Below are positions 52,556-60,683 of a stretch of DNA of 64,000 bases, piece after piece (the first letter of the stretch is position 1; each line of letters begins with the position of its first letter). The notes beneath the pieces were generated by a model, which saw only the letters and a list, made by a program, of their open reading frames with translations, ran no database searches and was not told where the DNA came from. The DNA comes from an uncultured Fluviicola sp. (GTDB lineage: Bacteria; Bacteroidota; Bacteroidia; Flavobacteriales_D; Crocinitomicaceae). The stretch lies in the NCBI RefSeq assembly GCF_902168135.1, contig NZ_CABHOL010000034.1, positions 62,001 through 126,000 of the forward strand. Direction: 5' to 3'. A program made the translations under genes and the position numbers.

Positions 52556-54364
52556 ATGGCTGAAAGCAGTAACAAAGTAAAAAAGTTCTACAACTGGATC
52601 GTATTGGGAATCATTGTAGGAGTTGTTGTATTCCTGAACATTATCGGGACATTCCTGTATTCGCGGATTGATATGACCGAAGATGAGCGATATTCACTTT
52701 CAGGAGGTTCTATCGAGTTCCTGGAAAAAATGAAAGAAGCAGGGAAGGATAACAACAAGGTCAACCGATTGTATTTAAAAATCTACCTGGAAGGAAAGCT
52801 TCCGGCAGAAATCAAACGCTTTAGAAATGCGGTCGAAGATAAATTAGCTGAGTTCAAAGAAATTGCCGGTGACCGTATCGAATATGAATTTATCGACCCG
52901 CTTGTTGGGACCGAAGCGGAGCAAAACAGTTTGTTCCAAATACTTTACAGCAAAGGAAAAGGAATCATTCCGTTGGAGATCGTTTACCAAAAAGACGGCT
53001 CTCAAACCCAAATGACTTTGTGGCCGGGAGCAGAAATCGAATACGAAGGATTTACCAAAAATTACATCCAATTATTACCAGGTTCACCACAGGGACAGCC
53101 TGCTCAATTGTCGAAAGAATTCTCGGAAACAACGATCCAGAACTCCATCAACAACCTGGAATACATGCTGATCTCGGCATTGAGAAGAACCATTCAGAAA
53201 CAAAAACCGCGAATTGCTTTTATTGGCGGACATGGAGAGCTTCGTTTTGCCGAAACACAACGCGTCCGTTCATTGTTGGAACCATACTACTCAGTAGAAG
53301 ATGTCGTAATGAAAGATTCACTGAGAGCCCTGGACGGATTTACGGGAGCAATTATTGCAAGACCAAGAACAGCCTATTCAGATAAAGACCTTTACATCAT
53401 TGATCAGTTTGTGATGCGCGGCGGAAGATTGATGTGTTTCTTCGACAAATTGACTTTCCCGCAGGATTCCCTGAACAGAACAGGAATGGTTAGCACCATA
53501 CGAACAGAACTTGGCCTGGACAAGCTGCTTTTTGATTACGGGATCAAGACCAACGACAATTATGTAATGGATGTTCGTTGTGCACCTATTCAGACGCCAT
53601 TTGCGAAACAAAGTTTACTGCCTTGGTTTTTCTACGTCGCAGCCACACCGACCAAGCATCCGATTGCACGGAATATCGAACCGGTTATGCTTCGTTATGC
53701 ATCCCAGATCCAATTAATCCCGAACGAAAAAAGATTGGTTTCCCCGGTATTAACCAGTTCAACAAACTCACGCGTAACCGGTATGGCACCTCTGATTAGT
53801 CTGGCTATGCCAATGAATTATGGAAAGGTCCCTATTTTGGCTGACAATCCGACATCTGAAAACAACAAGATTTGTCTTGCCGGAATAGCAGAAGGAAAAT
53901 TTGATTCACACTTCAAGAACCGTTTGACGGATGAATTTGCCAAAAACCCGGAATCAGGATTTCTGACAAGCAGCAGAGAAGAAGGAAAAGTCATGGTAGT
54001 CGGGAACGGTTCATTCATTGCGAATTACTACGATTCCATGCCAAGTAAAACCGGCAAAATGATGTATCGACCGATCTCATTCAACAACCTGCGCTATGAC
54101 GAAGTAATGGCCCAGATGCGCATGCAGCCGCTGATTTACGGAAACCAGGAGTTCTTCCAAAACCTGGTCGATTACATGATGGGAGATAACTCCGTACTGG
54201 ATATCCGAAGCAAGCAAATTGACATTCATCCTATTGATAAGGAAAAGATCAAAGACCAACGTACGAAGTACATGGTTATCAATGTCGTGCTTCCTTCATT
54301 CTTTATTATTTTATTAGCAATTTTATTATTCTACTTGCGTAAACGCCGTTACGCACGTTCTTAG
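52556..54364 (+). CDS. gldG: Gliding motility-associated ABC transporter substrate-binding protein GldG
   Basis: 602 residues. N-terminal membrane segment (WIVLGIIVGVVVFLNIIGTFL) and a C-terminal one (MVINVVLPSFFIILLAILLFYL), with a large extracytoplasmic part between, the GldG layout. Seen: RYSLSGGSIEFLEKMKE, GHGELRFAETQRV, FVMRGGRLMCFFDKL. It starts four bases after gldF. Co-operates with GldF and GldA in gliding motility. Confidence 0.95.
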   Translation: MAESSNKVKKFYNWIVLGIIVGVVVFLNIIGTFLYSRIDMTEDERYSLSGGSIEFLEKMKEAGKDNNKVNRLYLKIYLEGKLPAEIKRFRNAVEDKLAEFKEIAGDRIEYEFIDPLVGTEAEQNSLFQILYSKGKGIIPLEIVYQKDGSQTQMTLWPGAEIEYEGFTKNYIQLLPGSPQGQPAQLSKEFSETTIQNSINNLEYMLISALRRTIQKQKPRIAFIGGHGELRFAETQRVRSLLEPYYSVEDVVMKDSLRALDGFTGAIIARPRTAYSDKDLYIIDQFVMRGGRLMCFFDKLTFPQDSLNRTGMVSTIRTELGLDKLLFDYGIKTNDNYVMDVRCAPIQTPFAKQSLLPWFFYVAATPTKHPIARNIEPVMLRYASQIQLIPNEKRLVSPVLTSSTNSRVTGMAPLISLAMPMNYGKVPILADNPTSENNKICLAGIAEGKFDSHFKNRLTDEFAKNPESGFLTSSREEGKVMVVGNGSFIANYYDSMPSKTGKMMYRPISFNNLRYDEVMAQMRMQPLIYGNQEFFQNLVDYMMGDNSVLDIRSKQIDIHPIDKEKIKDQRTKYMVINVVLPSFFIILLAILLFYLRKRRYARS

Positions 54365-54368
54365 TCAT

Positions 54369-55406
54369 ATGAAAAGAATTATCATCGTTATTTTAGGAAT
54401 CGGATTATTGGTGGGATTAGGAATTTTCACTGCCCGATTAATCAGCAACAAAGGAAAATCCGACGGAAACCTTGCAGCTTTCAACTTTGAAATACAAGAT
54501 ACCGCATCCGTCAATAAAATTATTATTACAGAACCGAACGGGATGGAAATGACCCTGATCCGTAACGGGAATTCTTGGACAGATGATAAAGGGGAATGCG
54601 TTCAGCCGATACAGGTATTTAACATCCTTGAAGCGCTATACAATGTACGATTCAAAGGATATGTGCCTGAAAACTCGGTAAAAACCGTCATCAACCGCAT
54701 TTCAACACTTGGCATCAAAGTTCAGTATTTCCAGAACGATGAATGGAGCAAAACCTGGTATATCGGCGGGGCCACTTCCGACCATCACGGAACCTACATG
54801 CTGGTAGAATCGGAAGAAGCAGGAAAAAGCGACTTACCGGTAATTGCCGAGATCAAAGGAATGAAAGGAATTATTGAACCACGTTTCTTCGCCGACCCCA
54901 GAAAATGGCAGTGTTCCGGAATTTTTGCTTACCAGATGCAGGAAATTGCGGAAGTGAATGTGACCTTCACAGGAAGACCTGACAGAAGCTTTGAAGTCCG
55001 CAAAATCAAAAACGATTACCTGGTAAAATACGGAGGCAAGTACTTGACAAGTCTTGATACCAATATGGTTTACCGATACTTGTTAAACTACAAACGCATC
55101 AACTTCGAGAACCCGAATTACGAACTGAATGACAAGCAGTTGGATAGTTTAAAACGATCTACCCCATTCTGTGAATTGAAAGTTCGTACAACCAAGGGCG
55201 AAAAGAAAAAATTGCGCATGTTCCGCATCAAAGCAACCGGAGATGGTGAGGTAGATGATTTTGGAGACAAGGCAGACTATGATATTAACAGATTCTGGTG
55301 TGAACTTCCGGACGGACAGGTTGTTAAATGCCAGTATTTCGTCTTCAACCCTATAATTATGGGGCATGTTTACTTCAACCCGAATCGATACGGAACTATC
55401 CAATAA
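54369..55406 (+). CDS. Conserved hypothetical protein, DUF4340-like, between gldG and dnaN
   Basis: 345 residues with an N-terminal membrane anchor (RIIIVILGIGLLVGLGIFTARL) and a periplasmic beta-rich part with INKIIITEPNGMEMTL-like and WYIGGATSDHHGTYMLVE segments. In Flavobacteriia a gene of this kind lies between gldG and dnaN. It starts five bases after gldG, so it is in the same operon and may act with GldFG. Confidence 0.85.
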   Translation: MKRIIIVILGIGLLVGLGIFTARLISNKGKSDGNLAAFNFEIQDTASVNKIIITEPNGMEMTLIRNGNSWTDDKGECVQPIQVFNILEALYNVRFKGYVPENSVKTVINRISTLGIKVQYFQNDEWSKTWYIGGATSDHHGTYMLVESEEAGKSDLPVIAEIKGMKGIIEPRFFADPRKWQCSGIFAYQMQEIAEVNVTFTGRPDRSFEVRKIKNDYLVKYGGKYLTSLDTNMVYRYLLNYKRINFENPNYELNDKQLDSLKRSTPFCELKVRTTKGEKKKLRMFRIKATGDGEVDDFGDKADYDINRFWCELPDGQVVKCQYFVFNPIIMGHVYFNPNRYGTIQ

Positions 55407-55475
55407 GGTTAATATCTCGTTGAAAACTGTCGGGAAAGAGTTGGATTTTCAACCACTCATCCCTTGAATAATTGG

Positions 55476-55483
55476 TATATTTG
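55476..55483 (+). promoter_or_regulatory. Candidate -7 box for dnaN
   Basis: TATATTTG, 23 bases before the ATG at 55506. No standard -33 element; still the best box in the gap. Confidence 0.4.
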
Positions 55484-55505
55484 TTCTCGTAAATAACCAA
55501 TCAGT

Positions 55506-56624
55506 ATGAATTTTATCGTATCCAGTACGAATTTACTACGTCATCTTCAAAGCATCAGCGGTGTTTTAAGCACTAGTAATACTTTGCCGATCCTTGATAA
55601 CTTTTTGTTCAACATTTCGGACAGCCAATTGATCATTTCCGCTTCCGATTTGGAGACAACCATGCAGACAACCATGGAAGTTGAAGCAACCGATTCTGGC
55701 AAAGTGGCAATTCCCGCTAAAATGCTTTTGGATGTATTGAAGAACCTTCCGGATCAGCCGTGTACATTCAAGATCGATACAGCTTCTTTCGGGGTGGAGA
55801 TCGTTTACGACAACGGTAAATCAAAAATGGTCGGGTTCAACGGCGAAGAGTTCCCTAAAACTCCGGCTATTGAGAACAGCACCAGCATCCGCATTTCAGG
55901 TGAGATTATTTCCAGCGCGATTAACAAAACGCTTTTTGCTGCAGGAAATGATGATTTACGCCCGGTAATGAGCGGTATGTACTGCCAGTTCAGCCCTTCC
56001 GATATCACATTCGTTGCTACGGATGCTCATAAATTGGTTAGATACCGCAGAACAGACGGTCAGGCAACCGGAGGATCAGCATTCATTCTTCCGAAAAAAC
56101 CATTGAACTTGTTGAAGTCCAATTTACGCGGAGATGAAGAAGTTCAGGTAGAATACACGGATTCAAACGCAATTTTCACGTTCAACGATATTGTTTTAAT
56201 GTGCCGTTTGATCGATGGGAAATACCCGAATTATGAAGCAGTAATTCCGAAGGAAAATCCAAACATTCTAATCGTTGATCGTTTACAGTTCCTGGGAGCT
56301 ATCAAACGAGTTTCGATTTTTGCCAACAAAACTACACACCAGGTAAAATTAAAAATTGCCGGAAGTGAATTGAATATTTCTGCAGAAGACCTGGATTTCT
56401 CCAATGAAGCGAATGAGCGTCTGACTTGTAATTACGACGGAACGGATATTGAAATCGCATTCAACAGCCGATTCCTGATGGAAATGCTAAACAATATCGA
56501 TGCTCCGGAAGTTAAAATTGCCATGAGTGAACCAAGCAGAGCAGGTCTATTGATGCCGAATACTTCAGATAACGAGCACGAAGATATTTTAATGCTGGTA
56601 ATGCCGGTAATGATTAACAGGTAA
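55506..56624 (+). CDS. dnaN: DNA polymerase III subunit beta (sliding clamp)
   Basis: Ring-shaped clamp that keeps the replicative polymerase on DNA. 372 residues, the normal length, with three tandem clamp domains. Seen: LRHLQSISGVLSTSNTLPILDNFLF in the first, EFPKTPAIENSTS and LFAAGNDDLRPVMSGMYCQFS in the second, and NRFLMEMLNNIDAPEVKIAMSEPSRAGLLMP-like blocks in the third. The pairing of gldFG with dnaN is a conserved Flavobacteriia order; dnaA is not in the window. Confidence 0.98.
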   Translation: MNFIVSSTNLLRHLQSISGVLSTSNTLPILDNFLFNISDSQLIISASDLETTMQTTMEVEATDSGKVAIPAKMLLDVLKNLPDQPCTFKIDTASFGVEIVYDNGKSKMVGFNGEEFPKTPAIENSTSIRISGEIISSAINKTLFAAGNDDLRPVMSGMYCQFSPSDITFVATDAHKLVRYRRTDGQATGGSAFILPKKPLNLLKSNLRGDEEVQVEYTDSNAIFTFNDIVLMCRLIDGKYPNYEAVIPKENPNILIVDRLQFLGAIKRVSIFANKTTHQVKLKIAGSELNISAEDLDFSNEANERLTCNYDGTDIEIAFNSRFLMEMLNNIDAPEVKIAMSEPSRAGLLMPNTSDNEHEDILMLVMPVMINR

Positions 56625-56643
56625 TCAACTGATTTTCAATATT

Positions 56644-56683
56644 AAAAAAGTAGGGCTGTAAAATTTTACAGCCCTACTTTTTT
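56644..56683. terminator. 40-base perfect palindrome, GTAGGG/CCCTAC family
   Basis: A6-GTAGGGCTGTAAA-ATTTTACAGCCCTAC-T6, perfectly self-complementary, just after dnaN. Bidirectional terminator by structure. Confidence 0.9.
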
Positions 56684-56740
56684 AAATTCATTTTTTTTGG
56701 CACGAATTTTATTACTACATCAATTATAAAATTCAAAGTC

Positions 56741-57487
56741 ATGAAAAAGATCTACTTCACATTCGCACTAGTACTTTTAACCTGTACACTCGCACATGCT
56801 TCTGAATTAGTTTTGCGAGTTAACAGACAAGGTCAATTTATTGTCAGCGCTTCCAGCCAAACGCAAACAAATACTATCAATACGTATCAATTTTACAACC
56901 TGTATGCAGGAAACACTCAGGTAAAAGTTGTCGACAAAATGAACGGCCAGGTCGTTTTCAAGAACAACCTGAATATTCCTCACAACACTCAATTGGTAGC
57001 AGAACTGGATATGTATGGAACACTTACCATTGTTGCAAGCAATCCGATGGGATATACAAACGGTGGATGGAACGGAAACGGAAATGTAGGCAACGTAAAC
57101 TACGGTAACAACGGAAACGGTTATTACGGTGGAGGTTATCAAAACAACCACTGCGGAACCTATCCGAACTACCAGAGTGACGGTTATTATAACCAGGGGC
57201 AAACCACAAACAACCAGTATTTTAGCCAGTTTTTAAGCAGCCTGAGATCTGAGAGTTTTGACAGCAGCCGTTTGCAAAATGCAAAAGTATACGCTTCTAA
57301 GATGAATTTATCTGCAAGCCAGATCAAAGATATTGCTGCAACTTTCACTTTCGACAGCAATCGGTTAGACTGGGCAAAAGCAGCATATACGAGTTGTTAT
57401 GATAAAGGAAATTATTTCTTATTGAGAGAAACATTTACCTTCTCTTCCAACTACAGCGACCTGCAGGATTACATCAGCACTCTATAA
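56741..57487 (+). CDS. DUF4476-domain secreted protein
   Basis: 248 residues with a signal peptide (KKIYFTFALVLLTCTLAHA). N-terminal beta-sandwich (LRVNRQGQFIVSASSQ, VVFKNNLNIPHNTQ), a Gly/Asn/Tyr-rich linker (NGNGNVGNVNYGNNGNG and similar), and a C-terminal helical DUF4476 domain with DSSRLQNAKVYASKMNLSASQIKDI and NYFLLRETFTFSSNYSDL. The role is unknown; members occur widely in Bacteroidota and are exported. Confidence 0.88.
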   Translation: MKKIYFTFALVLLTCTLAHASELVLRVNRQGQFIVSASSQTQTNTINTYQFYNLYAGNTQVKVVDKMNGQVVFKNNLNIPHNTQLVAELDMYGTLTIVASNPMGYTNGGWNGNGNVGNVNYGNNGNGYYGGGYQNNHCGTYPNYQSDGYYNQGQTTNNQYFSQFLSSLRSESFDSSRLQNAKVYASKMNLSASQIKDIAATFTFDSNRLDWAKAAYTSCYDKGNYFLLRETFTFSSNYSDLQDYISTL

Positions 57488-57806
57488 AACAAACCCATTT
57501 TGATGCATACATCAAAATTTAGATCCAATACCAACAAAAAGAACGGGATGGTTACGAAAGTAATGATCCCGTTTTTTTTCCCTCTTCTCTAACACTCAAA
57601 CTCACTCCGCCCCGTTCTTTTCAGGGAAGAGTGTGTGTTTTGAGAGTGATTTAGATCTGAAGTAAACTTTTCAAATCGTCTATCAAACAGTTCAACATTT
57701 CTATTTCAATTAAAAACGATTTATTTACCTCATCCGCTAAAGTCACTTCAGAATGAAATTCGGATGAACGGCCTTTTAATATGTAGTGAAATTGTGTAAA
57801 ATTCAC
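57488..57806. other. Intergenic region with hairpin structures, no gene seen
   Basis: The region first holds a terminator (57542-57579) and then an imperfect inverted repeat between AACACTCAAACTCACTC (57591-57607) and GAGTGTGTGTTTTGAGAGTG (57630-57649). The rest is AT-rich without an open frame I can support. The paa promoter box lies at its right end. Confidence 0.5.
57542..57579 (+). terminator. Terminator of the DUF4476 gene
   Basis: AACGGGAT (57542-57549) pairs with ATCCCGTT (57566-57573), followed by Ts to 57579. Confidence 0.85.
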
Positions 57807-57814
57807 TATCTTTG
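57807..57814 (+). promoter_or_regulatory. Candidate -7 box for the paa operon
   Basis: TATCTTTG, 19 bases before the ATG at 57833. The only nearby TTG (57792-57794) is too close for a standard -33, so an activator may be needed. The box also excludes the longer paaA frame starting at 57812. Confidence 0.45.
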
Positions 57815-57832
57815 GGTCTCATAACTAGCTAT

Positions 57833-58780
57833 ATGAAAGAACAAAATTTAGCCGATTTAGAGGCTGCGTTTAATGAGAAACTAAAGCAGGATATTCGCAT
57901 TGAGCCTAAAGACTGGATGCCTGATGCTTATAGAAAGACATTAATCCGCCAAATCTCGCAGCATGCACATTCTGAAATTGTCGGGATGCTTCCGGAAGGA
58001 AACTGGATTACGCGTGCTCCGAATTTAAGGCGTAAAGCTGTTTTATTGGCTAAAGTTCAGGATGAAGCAGGTCACGGCCAATACCTGTATAGTGCTATGG
58101 AAACGCTGGGTGCCTCCCGGGAGGAAAGCATTGATGACATGCATTCAGGAAAAGCAAAATATTCTTCCATTTTCAACTATCCGACCTTAACCTGGGCTGA
58201 TATGGGTGCTGTGGGCTGGTTGGTTGACGGAGCTGCAATTATGAACCAGGTTCCGTTGTGCAGAACATCTTACGGTCCGTATGCACGTGCAATGGTGCGT
58301 ATCTGTAAAGAGGAATCTTTCCACCAACGCCAGGGATACGAGATTATGTGTACTTTGATGAAAGGATCCGAAGAACAAAAAGCAATGGCCCAGGATGCAT
58401 TAAATCGTTTTTGGTGGCCGGCATTGATGATGTTCGGACCAAGTGATGAAGCTTCCACACATACCCAGCAGTCTATCGATTGGAAGATCAAAAGACACAC
58501 CAACGATGAGCTGCGGCAGATGTTCATTGATGCTACCGTTCCACAGGCTGAATTAATTGGTTTGACCATTCCGGACAAAGACCTGAAATGGAATGAAGAA
58601 CGCGGACATTATGATTCCGGTGAAATTAACTGGGATGAGTTCTGGCAGGTTGTCAGCGGAAACGGACCATGTAATGCTGAACGTATCGCAGCACGTTTGA
58701 AAGCTAAAGAAGACGGAATGTGGGTCCGCGAGGCAGCAATGGCCCACGCAGAAAAGAAAAAAGCAAGAAAAGCATCTTAA
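57833..58780 (+). CDS. paaA: Phenylacetyl-CoA epoxidase subunit PaaA
   Basis: Catalytic subunit of the ring-epoxidising complex that converts phenylacetyl-CoA to the 1,2-epoxide. About 315 residues. Two-iron motifs: [17 protein letters not shown] near residue 90 (E-x2-H) and [15 protein letters not shown] near residue 165 (E-x2-H). The start at 57833 (MKEQNLA) is preferred because a -7 box lies at 57807-57814. First gene of a paaABCD cluster; a reductase gene paaE is not visible. Confidence 0.95.
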   Translation: MKEQNLADLEAAFNEKLKQDIRIEPKDWMPDAYRKTLIRQISQHAHSEIVGMLPEGNWITRAPNLRRKAVLLAKVQDEAGHGQYLYSAMETLGASREESIDDMHSGKAKYSSIFNYPTLTWADMGAVGWLVDGAAIMNQVPLCRTSYGPYARAMVRICKEESFHQRQGYEIMCTLMKGSEEQKAMAQDALNRFWWPALMMFGPSDEASTHTQQSIDWKIKRHTNDELRQMFIDATVPQAELIGLTIPDKDLKWNEERGHYDSGEINWDEFWQVVSGNGPCNAERIAARLKAKEDGMWVREAAMAHAEKKKARKAS

Positions 58781-58792
58781 TATTATACAGCA

Positions 58793-59080
58793 ATGGCAGG
58801 AAAAGATTGGCCTTTATGGGAAGTTTTTATAAGAAGTAAAGTGGGGTTAAACCACAAACATGTTGGAAGCATTCACGCAGCAGACGCAGAAATGGCTGTT
58901 GAAAACGCCCGCGATGTTTATACCAGACGCAGTGAAGGAATCTCTATTTGGGTAGTTGAATCTTCCCAGGTATTTGCTTCGGACCCTGCGGATTCGGATG
59001 CATTGTTCGAACCGGCTAACAGCAAAATCTATCGTCATCCTACTTTTTACGAAGTACCGGATGGTGTAGGACACATGTAA
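58793..59080 (+). CDS. paaB: Phenylacetyl-CoA epoxidase subunit PaaB
   Basis: 95 residues, the usual size. Seen: WPLWEVFIRSKVGLNHKHVGSIHAADAEMAVENARDVYTRR, the family pattern. A small beta-rich structural subunit that binds PaaA/PaaC. It follows paaA by 12 bases. Confidence 0.95.
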   Translation: MAGKDWPLWEVFIRSKVGLNHKHVGSIHAADAEMAVENARDVYTRRSEGISIWVVESSQVFASDPADSDALFEPANSKIYRHPTFYEVPDGVGHM

Positions 59081-59170
59081 TTGGATTTTAAGACTTCAAG
59101 ACAGTAAGATTTCGGGACTTAATTTGTCCGGTCTTAACATCTTAAAGTCCTAATATCTTAAAATCAAAAT
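59081..59170. repeat. Inverted TTAAGA repeat inside the paa operon
   Basis: GATTTTAAGACTTCAAGAC (59085 onward) and GTCTTAACATCTTAAAGTC (59132 onward) to CTTAAAATC are complementary in a long imperfect inverted repeat around an AATT centre. It fills the 90-base gap between paaB and paaC and could form a transcript hairpin. Confidence 0.6.
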
Positions 59171-59919
59171 ATGAACAACTTATTTACATATACATTACGC
59201 ATAGCTGATGACAGCTTGATCTCGGCCAGAGACTTTCCGAATGGTGTGGTCACGGACCTATCATTGAGGAAGACATTGCGCTGACGAACATAGCGTTGGA
59301 TTTGATCGGGCAGGCTACCAGTTTACTGGAATATGCCGCTCAGGTTGAAGACAAAGGACGAAGTGCGGATGATCTTGCTTTTCTAAGGTTTGAAAATCAA
59401 TATTTTAACACACAATTAGTAGAACAGAAAAACGGAGATTTTGCAGTAACAATTGTTCGTCAATGGATCTTCGACACTTTCAGACTTCCTTTCTACGAAG
59501 CATTACAGCACTCGGCAGATAAACAGCTTGCAGCGATTGCGGAAAAATCTTTGAAAGAAACGAAATATCATTGGAAACATTCTTCCGAATGGATAATTCG
59601 TATGGGAGATGGAACCGAGGAATCGAACAAACGGGTAACCGATGCTTTGAACCTGCTTTGGAAATTCTCCGATGAGTTATTCTACATGGATGATGTGGAC
59701 AAGGAATTGATTTCCCAGGGAGTTGCAATTGACCTCGAAACTTTGCGCCCTGCATTTAACGAGCGTATTCAATACGTGTTACAGCAGGCAACCCTTCAGC
59801 TGCCCGATTCCAAGTGGAAACTAAACGGGGGGAGATTGGGAAGACATACTGAACATTTTGGTCATTTACTAGCGGAAATGCAATACATGCAGCGCGCATA
59901 TCCGAATATGGAATGGTAA
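59171..59919 (+). pseudogene. paaC: Phenylacetyl-CoA epoxidase subunit PaaC, with an internal frameshift
   Basis: From the ATG at 59171 the frame gives NNLFTYTLRIADDSLI and then leaves the expected pattern after CTCGG (59221-59225) and stops at 59284. In the next frame the family sequence goes on: GQRLSEWCGHGPIIEEDIALTNIALDLIGQATSLLEYAAQVE, then RQWIFDTFRLPFYEALQHS and LGRHTEHFGHLLAEMQ. One missing base, probably a G in CGG, explains the break. The rest (about 240 residues) is intact. Stop overlaps paaD by seven bases. Real mutation or sequencing error is not decidable here. Confidence 0.85.
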
Positions 59920-60401
59920 ATGAAACGACCATATGGAATTATTTAGAAGAAGTACCGGATCCTGAAGTTCCGGTACTTTCGGTTATTGATCTTGGGATTG
60001 TTCGTGCTGTAAAAGTGATTTCGGAAAAAGAAGTTGAGGTAACCATCACTCCTACCTATTCGGGATGTCCTGCAATGAATTACATCGAAAAAAATATCCG
60101 GGAATTGCTCACCGAAAAAGGCTTTGAAAAAATCACTTTCCACACTGTTCTTTCTCCGGCATGGACTACTGACTGGATGAGCGAAGCTGGTAAAGAAAAG
60201 CTATTGGCTTATGGAATAGCGCCTCCGGTAAATGAAGTCGATAAATTGATCTTGTTTGGTGATGCCCCTGTTGTAAGGTGTCCTCAATGTGGTTCCGAAA
60301 ACACAAAAATGCTCAGTCAATTCGGAAGCACTGCCTGCAAAGCGCTTTACCAATGCAACGATTGCCTGGAACCATTTGACTATTTCAAGTGCCTGAGATA
60401 A
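59913..60401 (+). CDS. paaD: Phenylacetyl-CoA epoxidase subunit PaaD (MIP18-like)
   Basis: 162 residues. N-terminal MIP18/DUF59 fold (DPEVPVLSVIDLGIVRAV, TPTYSGCPAMNYIEKNI), then a C-terminal zinc-type CPQCGSENTKMLSQFG...CKALYQCNDCLEPFDYFKC, the four-Cys pattern of PaaD. It is thought to help assemble the iron centre of the complex. It overlaps paaC by seven bases. The expected paaE reductase gene is not downstream. Confidence 0.93.
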   Translation: MVNETTIWNYLEEVPDPEVPVLSVIDLGIVRAVKVISEKEVEVTITPTYSGCPAMNYIEKNIRELLTEKGFEKITFHTVLSPAWTTDWMSEAGKEKLLAYGIAPPVNEVDKLILFGDAPVVRCPQCGSENTKMLSQFGSTACKALYQCNDCLEPFDYFKCLR

Positions 60402-60506
60402 GTTCAAAAATTAATAGGTTTTAACCAATGTGTTATTTGTGGGTTACGCTTCGTAACTGACAGTAATCAACTAGTGCATTATCAAATAATTATTCTGTTA
60501 AATACG

Positions 60507-60514
60507 TATATTTG
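60507..60514 (+). promoter_or_regulatory. Candidate promoter for the large adhesin transcript
   Basis: TATATTTG at a sensible distance before the small frame at 60543. Transcripts starting here would have a leader of about 160 bases before the adhesin ATG. Confidence 0.45.
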
Positions 60515-60542
60515 CGCCGATTGTTTAATCAACTGCACATTT

Positions 60543-60683
60543 ATGACGACGAAAGATACCTGTATTCAAGCTAACGATTTGCTTTTGAGTGAGTTATCTA
60601 AACACGCGCAATCATCGGCCGTAAATCGTTGTTCTAGAAAAATTTCCCATTCTTATTTCCGACTTAATTTTTTCATCCTATGA
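60543..60683 (+). CDS. Possible 46-residue leader/upstream small protein
   Basis: From ATG 60543: TTKDTCIQANDLLLSELS and a basic tail ending YFRLNFFIL. Its stop overlaps the start of the large adhesin gene as ATGA, as in coupled gene pairs elsewhere in this window. No signal peptide or known domain. It could be a regulatory leader or a chance frame; the longer ATG-60474 form would begin before the -7 box. Confidence 0.35.
   Translation: MTTKDTCIQANDLLLSELSKHAQSSAVNRCSRKISHSYFRLNFFIL

Noticed and set aside
56697-56704. TTGGCACG as a sigma-54 promoter
   Set aside because: The -24 half fits, but the matching -12 TTGC is missing before the DUF4476 gene.
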